This document shows, piece after piece, positions 1-11,625 of a stretch of DNA of 64,000 bases (positions are counted from its first letter, which is position 1; the number at the start of each line of letters is the position of its first letter). The translations under genes were made by a program, and so were the position numbers. Under the pieces are notes generated by a model that saw nothing but the letters and a program-made list of their open reading frames with translations, made no database searches and was not told the DNA's origin. The stretch is from Paraconiothyrium sp. Pb-2020 (taxonomy: Eukaryota > Ascomycota > Dothideomycetes > Pleosporales > Didymosphaeriaceae). The stretch spans positions 4,216,001 to 4,280,000 of the forward strand of contig JAJUBI010000003.1 of assembly GCA_022419385.1 (NCBI GenBank), read 5' to 3'.

Positions 1-1481
1 TTTCTTGGACCCGGCTTGGGGTTTTGCAATGGCTTGGAAGTATGGTTCTCCACCCAGTATCTACAGGTTATGGCTAATGTTTCCCAGCTACGCACTTTCA
101 TGGCTCGTGACCCTCCCGCTCGAGATCGTCGCTGCGTCCATCACCCTCCGGTTCTGGAGCGGTGCAAGAGAGACGAACGCTGCCGCATGGGTCACCATCT
201 TCCTCTTCGTCATCATCTCTATTAACTTGTTCGGTGTTAGAGGTTACGGGGAGGCAGAGTTCGTCTTCTCCATCATAAAGATTTTGGCCGTCATAGGCTT
301 TATCATCCTGGGGATTATCATTGACACCGGCGGCATACCCGGCGGTAATGGTTATCTGGGAGCCAAGTACTGGTGAGACAAATGCGAACGTGTCTCTCCA
401 TTAGTGCGGTAGCTCACTCTTTCAGGTACCATCCCGGAGCTTTCAACAATGGCTTCAAGGGGCTATGTTCAGTGTTTGTGACTGCGGCATTCTCGTTCCA
501 AGGAACTGAGTTGGTCGGATTATGCGCTGCTGAGACAGAGGATCCGCGCAAGACACTGCCAAAGGCCGTGAAGCAGGTGTTCTGGAGAATCACTCTGGTA
601 TGAGGACCCCACAAAGTCTCCCTATATGTTGAGGCAGAAGCTCACCGCATCAGTTCTACATGGTCTCACTAACGATTGTCGGATGCTTGGTACCCTACGA
701 TGACCCAAAGCTCCTCGGTGCCAGCTCTACCGATGCAAATGCTTCACCCTTTGTGATCGCAGTGCGTAACGCCGGCGTCAATGTTGTCCCGTCAATCATG
801 AATGTGGTCATCCTCATCGCCGTCCTCTCAGTCGGTAACTCCTCGATCTACGGCTCCTCCCGTACAATCGCCGCCCTCGCGGACCGCGGCCAGGCCCCCA
901 AAATCTTCGGCTACATCGACCGCTCGGGCCGGCCGCTCGTGGCCATTCTCTTCTCGTCACTGTTCGGGTTCATATCTTACATCGTGGCTGCTGGCTCCGA
1001 CATCAGCGACCAAGCTTTTGCGTGGATGATGGCTATCTCCGGTCTGTCAGCCATCTTCAACTGGGGCTCCATCTGCCTCTGCCATATTCGCTTCCGCCAA
1101 GCGTGGAAATATAGAGGCCATACGCTCGACGAACTCGCCTTCCGATCCCAAGCTACAGTCTGGGGTTCCTGGGCGGGCCTCATCTTCAACGGGCTTGTGC
1201 TGATCGCGCAGTTCTGGACGGGTTTTGCGCCCGTCGGGTACGCTGATATGACTACCACTGAGCTCGTTGAGAGCTGGTTCAAAGCGTATCTCGCATTCCC
1301 GATTGTGGCAGCTTGCTATATCATCTTCAAGATGGTGAAGAAGACAAAGTTCAAGAGGGTGCATGAGATTGATATTACGAGTGGAAGGAGGGAGATGAAT
1401 TTGCCGGCTATTCTTGCCCAGGAGAGGGCCGAGCAAGCGCAGTGGCCGAAGTGGAAAAAGGTGTGGAATGTTATTTGCTGA
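1..1481 (+). CDS. Amino-acid permease (AAT family), 5' end outside window
   Basis: This is a plasma-membrane proton/amino-acid symporter of the fungal AAT family (GAP1/INDA1 type). The gene is cut by the window edge. The visible exons are 1-372, 426-597 and 654-1481, and they join in frame to 456 residues, so roughly the first 80-100 residues are missing. Several hydrophobic helices are visible. The family-typical stretches FQGTELVGLCAAETEDPRK and FYMVSLTIVGCLVPYDDP are present, as is a charged C-terminal tail ending near AQWPKWKKVWNVIC. Both introns are short GT-AG introns (53 and 56 nt). Substrate specificity cannot be read from the sequence. The family call is firm. Confidence 0.93.
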
Positions 1482-1811
1482 TGCGGGGAAGCTGGCAGCT
1501 GCTGGCTACTGCATGTCAGACGTGACGTGGGTCCTCTTTCAGCAACCTCTTCTTTCGCTTCTGGGTTAGAACAACGGATTAAAAAGAGATTGTGAGTAGA
1601 TAAAGTGGGATGAACGTGACTAACACATCATAAGTGACCACTGAGCACATTGTTGGTTGTATTGCCGTATGTGATGTGCGACCTGCATCTTGCCCAAGTC
1701 AGACACTTTGACTTAGCACACAGCATCCGTCAGCACGTCTGGATATATCAAAGCTTGCAACCGTCCCTAGAATAGCTCATACATATCTTCCCCATCCACA
1801 GCCTCCCAAAG
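1482..1811. other. Intergenic, permease 3' side and acyl-CoA dehydrogenase-like promoter
   Basis: The stretch is 330 nt long and lies between two plus-strand genes. It holds no supportable ORF and no clear regulatory motif. Confidence 0.6.
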
Positions 1812-3264
1812 ATGCCGATCGACTTCCACCTCTCCACCACCGAATCTGGCGTCCGCGCCTTAGCCCAATCTTTCGCCCGCGAAGTCCTCATACCCTCTCG
1901 AACCTCGCCCTCCTCCTGCGCTCCCTCGCAAAAAGACCGCTTCGCCGGCACCCAGGCCCTCTACTCAGAAGCGGTAACCCGCGGCCTCATCAAAGCCCAA
2001 ATCGCGCCCCCGCTCGGCGGCACAGGCGGCTCTCTCGTCGAAGCAGCCTTGCTCGTGGAAGAGTGCTATGCAGCAGACCCAAGTGGAGCTTCCTTAACTG
2101 TGTTTGGGACGGCGCTGGGACTGTTGCCGTTGCAATTGGCTCCGGAGGCGGGCAAGTACGTTGAGTTTTTGAGACCGTTTTTGGAGGCTGGAGAAGGAGA
2201 GGCGCCGCTGGCAAGTTTGGTGTTTAGTGAGCCTGGGGGCACGGCGAATTGGCTTGAGCGTGGGGCGCCGGGGTTGGGGACTACGGTGAGGAGGGATGGG
2301 GAGGAGTGGATGGTTGATGGGGAGAAGATCTGGGATACGAACTGTGCTGGGTGTGAGTACATCACCAGGTGTAAAGTGGATGCGATACGGCAGAGGACAT
2401 TCTATTTGGGCTCAAACTGACTTTGTACCTGCGCCGTAGGGGACGACCGCGGAGCAGATCTTCAGGCTGTCGTGTGTCGCGACATAACAACGCCTCCTTC
2501 TGAAGGCGAAGATCCTAAAGACAGGATCGTCATCGTTCTAGTCACCCGCGCAGACATCGCCCGCAACGGCGATGCGTCATTCCAGGTGGTGCAGCACATG
2601 TCTACGGTGGGTCACAAATCCTACTCTGGCGCTCACGTCCGCTTCACGAACCTACGCGTGCCGGCCAAGAACATCCTCTGCGGCCCCGGCCCCGAAGCAG
2701 TAGACGCCGTGTTATCGTCCTTTGACAACACAGGCGTACTTGTGGGCGCCATGGCGACAGGCGTCATGCGAGCAGCATTCGATGGCGCCCTGGCGTTCGC
2801 AAAGTCGGATAGCCGCCGAGGCGCAACGCCGCTTCTTGAGCGCCAGGCTGTCGCAGACAAGCTGGGCGATATCAAGATGAAGGTTGAAGCTTGCAGAGCA
2901 CTCACTTGGAAAGCTGGGCACGCGCTGAGGAACGGGCCGGGAGCGTATCGGGAGAGGAGGGAGTTGGCGCTTGCGACCAAGGTATTTTGTAGCGAGGCGG
3001 CGGTTAAGGCTGTTACTGATGCTATCGAAGTGGTGGGAGTGTAAGTGGCTGGACCAGATGTGTACATTGAGGCTCCGAGTGGCTGCTGACGCGCTGTATA
3101 GGACTGCGTACGATGAGGCTCAGCCTTTCGCGGAACTCCTCAACACGGCGATAGCTTTGCCCATTTTCGATGGCGGGAACATCGCCATGAGGCGAAGGCA
3201 CATGCAAGAGATCATGCTGTCACCAGAATATGATCCGTGGGGTGCAACGTTCGGTCAGGTTTGA
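1812..3264 (+). CDS. Nitroalkane oxidase-like flavoprotein (acyl-CoA dehydrogenase superfamily)
   Basis: This is a 434-residue FAD enzyme of the acyl-CoA dehydrogenase fold. The exons are 1812-2352, 2440-3040 and 3102-3264, with GT-AG introns of 87 and 61 nt. The middle domain shows the usual strand GEEWMVDGEKIW, and the C-terminal helical domain begins near FDNTGVLVGAMATGVMRAAFDGA. In true acyl-CoA dehydrogenases the catalytic base is a Glu in a YEG context. Here the equivalent place reads PIFDGGN, with Asp404, followed by Arg411 seven residues on. This is the arrangement known for fungal nitroalkane oxidase (Asp402/Arg409), and the length also fits (about 439 in that family). I infer oxidation of nitroalkanes or a related small substrate rather than fatty acyl-CoA. 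The reaction is not proven by the sequence. Confidence 0.85.
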
Positions 3265-4513
3265 GAGGAGTCATAGTTGGGTGTTCCGTTCACGGCCCCC
3301 GAACGGGACGTGTGGGAAGCCTTTTCGGGAGGAAGTGGTGTGACATGTTGAACGACATCTTGAGTGGATACACGTGGGCAGACGGATTCGGCTGTGATTG
3401 CCTCCACTCTTTAGCTCATCCGGTTCTGTGGTCCAAGACGTTGAGTAGCAGTTACCGCGCTCTGTTAGCGAGCGATTAGTCTAGCGTTCTTCCTCCTCGA
3501 GCTACCTACCTAATCTCAACATCATGTCCTCCTTACCATTGTTGTAGTGTCTCTTACTTTCCAACTCATAACTCTTTGGTCTCAGACTCACTGGTGAACA
3601 TGCTCGGTCTGGTGTCATGTTCCAGCCGGATTGCGACATGAGGAGAGCTGCTTACGTTCTACGTCAAGTCAGCCCAGTTCACAGCCCCCACTTGAGAAAT
3701 GAAGGGGATGCGCCTGTGTCACAGAATGTCTACAACTCACAATTGTTAGCGTGCCTGATCAATGCCCGGCTGCTTACTCCATTTGACCATTAGGCCTACT
3801 CGATATTCCAACATGTTGATCAACCTGATTGAGGATTCTTTTAGCGAGCATCTACCAATGGCTTGAAGGTGACACAACAGCGTGCGGACCCTGCTCAATC
3901 TTGAAATGGGCGCCTACGATACATGCTTACTTTGTTTTCTTTTGCGACATTCAATTTGTCGAAAAACCTGTGGTTCAACATTGGGAATTCCGCGATTACG
4001 GTACCCTCATCTCCACCTTCTCTTCGTACTCAGCCTCCTAAGCCAACTCACCACGGACTTCGAGGGCGCTAAACTCTGTCTAGCGAAACCGCTAAGGCAT
4101 GCCTCGTACATTCGGCGCTCATCTTCAGCACGACCTTGCGAATGGCCTTCGATTGTTTGACGGACCATTGGTTGCGATTGCGGGGCATACAAGTCATGCC
4201 CACACGAACTCAGCGTAGCGCCCACGAGGCGTACAACTTCGTATATCCAAGAATATGCGACCCGCAGCTGGCCTCAGTTCTAAGTAGCCCCAATTCGTCA
4301 TATGCTCTGAGTTGTTGGACGAATGGCTCGTTTGCTAGATCTGGAAGAGCGCGCGAATGATTAGGCAAGGAGCTGATCTCAGCCATCTAAGAGGCGCGCG
4401 TTGGTTGTTAGGCTGGACGATGGTGTTGTTTAAAGAGATGGAGGACCCCATGTCGTGAAGGTCTTGCTTGGGTGACCTCGAACCCGACAACCCGGACCAC
4501 AAGATAGATCAAT
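3265..4513. other. Intergenic, no gene seen
   Basis: This is about 1.25 kb with only short ORFs of up to about 90 codons, and none shows a recognisable domain. It may include the 5' UTR or an unrecognised first exon of the membrane-protein gene that follows. Confidence 0.5.
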
Positions 4514-5632
4514 ATGTTCTTTCGCTGGTCAAAGCGCGAGCTCCCTACTGCTTGTCCATCTGGAGGGGAATGGACTGCATGCAACTCTGGCCCCAAGATC
4601 GTCGAATGTTGCACAAAGGCAAACATCCGACCTGCCGCCTTCGAACTTCCTCGAGATGAAGACGGCAGGCCTGCATACCTGTGGAGACGGGAACAAGAGT
4701 TAGAAGTCGCAGTCACAAGCATTGCGACACGCCGAACTGCATCCTCTACAAGCAGCAATGTAGCTAGGAACACACCGAGCGCTATAACGGGTGAAACATC
4801 ACCCTCATCTTCTGCGGCCGCGACATATGCACCTTCCAGTCGTCCCAATATGGCCCTCATAGCAGGAGCATCAGCTGGAGGCTTTGTCTTTCTCCTCCTC
4901 ATCGGCATCGTCATCTTCTTCTGGCTCCATACGCAAAAATCCCGCCGCCACCATAACCGCACTTTTGAACGCCGGTTATCAGATCCCATCGATGCCGGAG
5001 AGATGGCCCAGAAGCAACTTCTACGTGTTTCAATCGTAGCTGAGCGTAGGTCACCTCAAACGAGTCTCCCTGTAGTTCTGACCAATTCTGCAGCAGAACC
5101 ACCACATGCAAGACATCAACGCAAAGCTTCACATGTTTACATCTCACCAACCACAACAACCGAACGCAGAGCCTCCCAACATGCATCTAGAAGTATCGAC
5201 GCTGATCCACACACGTACCGCCACTACTCAGCTGAGGATTTCCGCCTCCCCCAATCACCAGCTACAGTTCTTGATGCATGGAAGACTTCGCATCGCCCCA
5301 GTGTGACGCCTACAGACCTCTGGCGCAAATCAATCGGCACCTTCGAGCTCGACAGTCCACTTTCGCCAGAGCAGTACAGGGCGGCAACTTCGCGGAAAAG
5401 TTCTCTAGGGACTTCGCTAGAGGATGTGCCGCGCAAAAGCTCACCCGGAAGCGCAGCGGCATCACGAAAGAGCTCTGTGGTGAGCTCCATGGCAAGTGGA
5501 TCACGCAAAAGTTCTTTGAGAAGTGTATCTCCTGTCAGGCAGATGGTGCCTATACCTCCTCTTCCTCCACCAGCACCCGCGGCGGGGGTTTGGAATACGC
5601 ACCGAAAGAGTCTAAGTTCCAGCGTTTTGTGA
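4514..5632 (+). CDS. Single-pass membrane protein, Cys-rich ectodomain, disordered tail
   Basis: The open frame gives 372 residues from an ATG at 4514. The N-terminal part has a short Cys-containing ectodomain (CPSGGEWTACNSGPK...CC), a pattern common in fungal plasma-membrane proteins of the Mid2-like architecture. A Ser/Thr-rich stalk follows (about residues 70-115), then one transmembrane helix (about 117-138, MALIAGASAGGFVFLLLIG...), a basic stop-transfer segment (QKSRRHH), and a long cytoplasmic tail rich in Ser and Arg. The tail carries four RKSS motifs between about 290 and 365. No classical signal peptide is seen at this start, so the true start or a small upstream exon may differ. The function is unknown. 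Confidence 0.7.
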   Translation: MFFRWSKRELPTACPSGGEWTACNSGPKIVECCTKANIRPAAFELPRDEDGRPAYLWRREQELEVAVTSIATRRTASSTSSNVARNTPSAITGETSPSSSAAATYAPSSRPNMALIAGASAGGFVFLLLIGIVIFFWLHTQKSRRHHNRTFERRLSDPIDAGEMAQKQLLRVSIVAERRSPQTSLPVVLTNSAAEPPHARHQRKASHVYISPTTTTERRASQHASRSIDADPHTYRHYSAEDFRLPQSPATVLDAWKTSHRPSVTPTDLWRKSIGTFELDSPLSPEQYRAATSRKSSLGTSLEDVPRKSSPGSAAASRKSSVVSSMASGSRKSSLRSVSPVRQMVPIPPLPPPAPAAGVWNTHRKSLSSSVL

Positions 5633-5800
5633 TACCCGCGTGTTCATTCGCACATTCTCCTTCTTAGATGATATCATGACTGTAATAGTAGCATCAATGA
5701 CCGAACTTTCACAATATCAAGTTTCAGACACTGCAATAGTCTCTTAATCGTCGCGTGGGCCGTTAATAACTCCCGCCTACAACTCGCACACACCACTTGC

Positions 5801-7746
5801 TCAAACACTCCCGCCACTCTGCCCGTGCCCAATCAATCCTGCCATCTTTAACAACTCCCTATCCGCATCAACATCTCCCGTCCCTAGATTAATCCTCCGC
5901 CTCGCCTCCGCTTCTCTTTCCTGGAACGCCCACTCCTTCCTCTGCGCCTCAGCCACCTCGTCCCCTCCACACCCCCAAACCTCCAAACTATCAATCTCAA
6001 ACCTATCCTGCCAATTCTTGCTCTTCCTCACGGGCAGCCGCGAAGGATGAAACGACCCACCGCCCTCGGCCAAATGCGTAAACACACCGAACTCGAGCGC
6101 GTCGTCGAGATGCAGACTCACCGGGCCAGGGCGGAAGATGGAGTGGCTGTGTGTGCTGGAGGAGGCGGATTGGCGCGGGACAGGTGTGCCGAAACCGAGG
6201 CCGGAAGGCTGCGTCGGCGGGCGGTTGAAGTAGACGTAGTCTTCGCTATAGCTAGAAGCGTGGAAGACGTCGTGAACAGGGGATAGTTGGAAGAGGACGG
6301 TGGAGGCGTCGCCGAAGCAACCTTTGTGCGTGAGTTTCCACTGCGCGGGGATGTAGGCGCCGAATGTCATGATCTGATCTGACGAGGATGAGTCAGGGGT
6401 TACGGAGGAGGGGTGACGTTTTGGGGGAGAGTCTGCGAATGCGCGCTCGCGCGTGCTGGAGGGTTCGGTGGGGAGGAGGCGGCCTGAGACGAGCAGGATG
6501 GTGGGGGCGCGCCAGTGGAAGGACTGCTTTTCGAAGGAGCCCATGCTAAAGCCGTGGGTGTTACCGCTATATAGTGGACGGAGACGGCGGAAGAGGTCAC
6601 TGCCTTTGAGAAAGAAGGATAGCTGGCTTAGTGTTGTCAGGTCAAGAAGTTCTCCCGGGTCACGAAGGACAGGTTCAAGTGCGGGTTTAGGCGGTGGTAT
6701 TACTGGGTGCTTTTCGATGGTCGGGCTAGAGGAGCCAGGCTTGCGCTTGGAGAGATCGAAGTCTTTAGCGAAGAGAAAATGTTCGAAAAGGGGGTTCAGG
6801 CCGTTGAAGAGGTAGGGGAGGCACGATGAGACAACAGTGTTGAACGTGTGGTAAGTGATGCCAGGCTGTGTTGTTGAAACGCCGAAAGACGAGAGGATGC
6901 CACTCGCTGTCCGTCTGAGGTTCTCCTTTCTCTCAGTCGTCAGCTCGCCTGTGAACGAAGACAGACTTTCTTGGGCGTCGATCGGCGCAATCAGAAGCAG
7001 AAGCTCGACAAGTCTCAGGAAGTTGTCCGTCGGGATGATCGAGTGGCGCACATCAGAGTGCTCGCCCTGCTTGAATACGTCGTCTGCGTCCATATAGTCC
7101 AAAGCTGCAAGGACAAGCTCGTCGTCCTCGTCATCCTCTCCGCCTTCGTCTGGGGCATCGATCGCGAAGCCAAGGCTCCCACCACCACCAGGCTGTGATT
7201 CGAGCTTCTTCTCTTGCCCAGTATCTCCATCATCCGGCTTCAGGCCCCTATCATGCACTGCCAGACTTCGATACAACTCCCTCAACCAAAGCTCCCTGTT
7301 TCTCTTCTTGATCACCGCGGCATATCTCTCCGTGAGGATCGTGACGACCTTCAGCAACGCCTCATACGTGAGTATCGCCGGGGCCTGGCTTGGAAACGGG
7401 AATGCGCCGAGGTAGCTGCTCATCTGAAATAAGATGGGTCCTACAGCCAAGGAATCAGGCAGCTCGAGGAAGCGACATAGCGTAGATTCACTCCAATACT
7501 TGACGCCGGATTCGGTATCGGCGAGCGAGCGGAAGACTGAATTAAAACAGTAGAGCTCAAGGGGCGTGTAGGACTTTCGGGCGAAGCGTTGCGCGAGCTT
7601 GTGGTTGAGCTGCTCTGTCCTAAGTTAGCTTGGCGCATGTAATGATGTCTGCCCGAAATGGTGATAGATACAGATAGAGTGGGAAGAGATGTGGTAGGTC
7701 TACCGAGGGACAAGTGCGGAGCTTCCGCTGAGCCTCCCTGGCCCAT
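5801..7746 (-). CDS. RTC5: RTC5, TLDc-domain protein
   Basis: This is a 618-residue protein of the fungal RTC5 family (restriction of telomere capping 5), which carries a C-terminal TLDc domain; yeast Rtc5 is known as a V-ATPase-interacting TLDc protein. Exon 1 is 7746-7704 and exon 2 is 7614-5801. The 89-nt intron has donor GTAGAC, a CTAAC branch site and acceptor GACAG, and the frame closes. The start MGQGGSAEAP has a potential N-myristoylation glycine. The TLDc part runs from about residue 300 to the end, with hallmark stretches RPLYSGNTHGFSM, APTILLVSGR, FGAYIPAQWK and LEVWGCGG. Low-complexity inserts separate its strands. The start was chosen by the GT/AG join, because the long second exon alone lacks a good ATG. 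Confidence 0.88.
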
Positions 7747-8169
7747 GTTGGCCAGACGTCAGCGATATGTGTGTTACAGAACTGTGTGTGATGATAAGTC
7801 GCGCTGGACGTTACTGGTGGGGTGAGTGTTGCTAAAAGTGACGCGCATCGGCATTCTGGGGGCCGATCCCAGCTTGCCGACGCGCCATTGAGCATGCCGT
7901 ACGACTCAAAAAGTTACAATTAGATATAGGTCTAATTGTTTCATGAAGTTGTTAGTAGTTCGAGATTCGACCAATCGCTGGCCCTAGGTCGGATGTAGAA
8001 GTTTATCATACATACTGTACATGTGCAGAGACTATGTATACAAATACACGTCGAACGCCGCGACTGTCCTATGCTTTTCCAAACCTGGAATGCTCTTTGA
8101 TACATGGGATGATCATTGTGATGCTTCCCACAGAGAACCCTCCCTTCTTCTCTGTTTGTCTCATCCGCT
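7747..8169. other. Intergenic, RTC5 promoter side and mrps8 3' side
   Basis: The stretch is 423 nt between two minus-strand genes. No ORF or motif can be supported here. Confidence 0.5.
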
Positions 8170-8769
8170 CTAGTACACCCTGCACAGAGCCATACCACCC
8201 AATTTTCTTTCAACACATTCTCGCGCCTCCAAAATACCTCTGTCTGTAGTCAAGAACATGCACTCTCCCGGATGCGTCAACCCCTTTACGTATGCCGCCT
8301 CTCTTGTCCGCGTTATCCGACCCAAGTCCTCGCTTGTCAACCATATCCTTCTTGTAGGCTTGCTGACCAGCTTCATGTTCTTGAGCACGGGCTCGTTATT
8401 CCAGTACTTCAACCCCAGCCACAGCCTTCGACGGGCGGGATTTTGTGGGACCTTCACATTGTACGATATTTCTCGACCACCTAGCAGATTGCCCGACTTT
8501 GCCTCCGCAGAGGGATACGCAGCCCATGGCTCGGCGGCCAATTTCTGCGCCATGTCTGAGTGCTCCTCGGGGTCGATCTGATCCTGAAGCAGGAAAGGAG
8601 TAGGGGGTGTGGTGCCGCCGAGGGTCACGCTAGAGATGAAGCCTTCGCGCTGGAGGCCGAGCATCAGGTTGACGTGCATCTTCGACACAGGTATGGAGGT
8701 GAGCCCTAGACGGGCTTTGGACGCATTCTGGAGGTGCGAGCACACGTGTGCAAGGTTGACGAGGGACAT
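8170..8769 (-). CDS. MRPS8: Mitochondrial small ribosomal subunit protein uS8m
   Basis: This is a single-exon, 199-residue S8 family protein of the mitochondrial small ribosomal subunit, where it binds 15S/12S-type rRNA. The N-terminus MSLVNLAHVCSHLQNAS is typical of fungal mitochondrial S8. The C-terminal half has the S8 signature region KLVSKPTRRIWLTSEDLGRI and the ending GMALCRVY. A fungal-type insert, about residues 55-95, separates the N- and C-terminal S8 lobes. It is divergent from the plus-strand gene at 9302, and the two share about 530 nt of promoter. Confidence 0.93.
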   Translation of the reverse strand: MSLVNLAHVCSHLQNASKARLGLTSIPVSKMHVNLMLGLQREGFISSVTLGGTTPPTPFLLQDQIDPEEHSDMAQKLAAEPWAAYPSAEAKSGNLLGGREISYNVKVPQNPARRRLWLGLKYWNNEPVLKNMKLVSKPTRRIWLTSEDLGRITRTREAAYVKGLTHPGECMFLTTDRGILEARECVERKLGGMALCRVY

Positions 8770-9301
8770 TGTGACGATGAAGTCTCAGTCGCAGAGTCGG
8801 GACGGAGATTGAGGCCCTCAAGGGGCAGTCGCGGAGGCGCGCTCGATGGGGTGGAAGGAAGGCGCGATGGGGCGGCGTGCGGCAAGCGATGCAGGGTCTT
8901 TGAGGCCCTCAATTCGCGGTGAGCTGGGGGTGGTGTCGTGGTCGCTGGTCTGCTTCGTCGCGGCCAAATTTCTCGGAGGCGGAGGTCCGCCAGCCTTGCA
9001 GTGGATCGGCAGAGAAAGCTTGGACCAGCCGCATGGGAACGCCGAAAGCACTGAAGCTTCTGGGCACAGCGTTGGCGCTGACCCCACGCATCGAGGGCGC
9101 GTAGAGCACGATCAAAATAGCATACAGCCCGGCCGTTGGCTGTCTGCGCGTGTTGCGACTCATAACCCTCTTGCTAGTATATATTCCGCCTTTGGCTTCG
9201 CTTCCTGTATACTCGTCTATTTCTCTTGCACTCTATGTGATATAGTGACTTTGGTCGGGCACCTCTACCTATCCGAGGTCTGGAGACATCTTGACAGGGA
9301 A
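8770..9301. other. Divergent promoter region (MRPS8 / 9302 gene)
   Basis: The stretch is 532 nt between head-to-head genes. Open frames run across it on both strands, but they have skewed composition and no domain. I take them as chance. Confidence 0.5.
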
Positions 9302-10796
9302 ATGCCGCCACAACAAGGAGAAGTGTCTCTTCTGACACTGTGAGAGCTTTGCTCGGCGTCGAACCCCTATAAGGACTAATATCCATACAGCTTCGCAGAT
9401 ATACATTACTACTTCTCCCCTCCTACACACAGGACCCCGCACCATCGCTTTGACAAAGGCAGCTATGTCTACCTATATCACAACCCCATGCAGCAAAGCG
9501 GCCGGATAGAGGTTGCAAACCATGCCGGGACACCAGACCAGGATGCCTTTGCCGGAAGTAAGCGAAGCCATTGCACATTCCCATGTGGGACACCGATGCT
9601 GACTACTTGCAGACCTCGATACTGTTCGGATAGAGCAGACGTACAAGCATCCGTGCCTCTTCACCCTCACAGTAGATGCTTTCCGTAGCCAGAATGGAAG
9701 TGCAGCCTCCAGCCCTCAGCAAGATATGTCGCAATGGCATCTACCCGCCGCTGACCCGCAAAACAACGGCAAATACCTCTATCGTCTGACCGTTGTCGAT
9801 ATATATTTCTGGACGCCCGACGATGCATCACTGTTCCTGGATTCTGTGAAACGAGTCGTCCAGCCTCAGCAACTTCAGATCCTAACGAACCCTCAAGCAG
9901 CACCGGCGCAGTCCGACTACAAGAACGACCCCATGAATCCAGTGGTAGCAAAGCTCGAACGGGCGGCCATCTCGCATTCAAGCCGCAGTCCCAGTCTTAA
10001 TCTCAATACTCAGCAATCTTTCCCAGGTCCTCCTACAGCTCCAGCTCCCACGTCAAGCCCGCCGGCGGCAGATGCAAATAACTACGCACCAATGGCTTAC
10101 AATCCTGCCGCGCCAGCAGCCCCAGAACCCATCGCCCACCGCGAAAAGACACCTCCGCCTCCAGATGCCGCGGATGGCACCGGCCTGAATGCAGCAGCAT
10201 ACAACGACCACCAACATGGGCAGCCGTATGGGAACCCGTTGCAGACATCTTTCGCACCACAGCCCACCTCCGGACCATATGTACCAGGACCACCATCACG
10301 AACATCCACGTTCTCCGGCCCACCGCAGCAACCGGTAGTCCAGAGAACGAACACTATGGGATCTATCCCGCCTCCACCACAAAGTCCGCCTTCCTTCGCA
10401 CCACCGCCCGCTGGTCCACCACCTGGACAGGCTCCTACAGGGCAATTCGCAAACTATCCCGGATCTCCTGGCCACGCACCCAGCGTGCAATCGCCTGGCG
10501 CAGCTACACAGTCACCTTTACCATCGCCAGGCTATGCACCGCAACAATATCAGCCGATGGCGTCGCCGCCCGCCGGAGGGTACGCGCAGTACCAATATGG
10601 CAGCACGACACAGCAGCAACCAGGCGCTGATCCCTATGCTTTGCACCAGCAACTATACAGACCGACTGAGCAGGAAGCGCAGACAAAAAATCATTCGCCG
10701 GCCGAATCGCAGGCGAAGAGCAATATGGGGAAGAGGGCAGAGAAATTAGAGAAGGGGATTGGTGGGTTTCTGAAGAAATTGGACAAGAAGTTCTAG
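9302..10796 (+). CDS. Conserved fungal protein, folded N-terminal domain plus Pro/Gln-rich tail
   Basis: I do not recognise a function. I joined three exons: 9302-9339, 9391-9557 and 9613-10796. Both introns are canonical GT-AG (51 and 55 nt) and the frame closes at 462 residues, with start MPPQQGEVSLLTLFADIHY. The first ~155 residues look like a compact domain rich in aromatic residues and beta-strand, with stretches such as HHRFDKGSYVYLYHNP, CLFTLTVDAF and LYRLTVVDIYFWTPDDAS. The rest is Pro/Gln/Ala-rich and presumably disordered. The last ~25 residues are a Lys-rich amphipathic helix (KRAEKLEKGIGGFLKKLDKKF without its last residues), which could bind acidic membrane or RNA. The architecture resembles adaptor proteins, but no partner can be named. 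Confidence 0.82.
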
Positions 10797-11625
10797 GTGG
10801 CTCCATGTTCAAGGTTGGATATGAAGGAGATTTACCGTGCAAAGCGAAATTAAGCAGCGGCGTGGTGTTTTCAGTTCAACGACCAACGCCAACAAAATAC
10901 TACGCCTCATGCGTACAGGAAGACGTGCAGAAAACGTGATAGCAGATGCATGTGATGGAGTCTTGGTCGCAAACCGCGCCGTAGAATTAAGCGCCCAAAA
11001 ATAGCCCCATACTGTATGCGCTGCGGCGGTTCCTTCGGTGACAGTCCCCAGAACTGACTGGGTTCCGAGAGTCGGCGCTAGGCGACTACGCTTCGTTACT
11101 GCTGACAAGATACAACAGTTGACCTTTGGTCCTTGTAGCCTCACTGTATCGGTGGCAAAACCATCAATTGACCGCTTCTTCACCCTCTCCAGTCAACGAT
11201 CGCTGCGAGTGACGATATCCAAACGGCAGTGCAGGGACAGGGCCGCCGCGGCGCATCAGCCACCACGACTTCCCTGTTTATGCTTAGCATCGTCTTAGCG
11301 CGTCCTGTGCCTTGCACACCTCAGCCCCAGCTTGCGGAGAAGCCTCTCGACAATCTTTTGCTGCTAATTCTTTGCCTTTGTACATAGCTACTAGGCGATT
11401 GCGACTTCTCCGAGACAGTACCTGCTGGACCCGGGCGTCCTTGCGCATTTCGTACTACGAGCCCTACAATCAGTCCCACGCGCGCGGGCACGTTCCGAGT
11501 CGACTGCGGATCCAGAAAACGGGGAGACGCGGGAGTGACCTCATTCCGTTTCAAACTCCTACGACAGAAAATTTGGTTCAAGAGCAAAGGCAAGGGGACA
11601 ACTGTTCACGCATAGGACGGTCGTT
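10797..11625. other. Intergenic between two plus-strand genes
   Basis: This is about 0.8 kb. Small ORFs occur on both strands, but none is supported by a domain or by good splice signals. It probably holds the 3' UTR of the preceding gene and the promoter of the next. Confidence 0.5.

Noticed and set aside
8846..9343. 165-codon plus-strand ORF upstream of the 9302 gene
   Set aside because: Only its last 13 codons (from the ATG at 9302) are used, as exon 1 of the real gene. The rest is promoter DNA.
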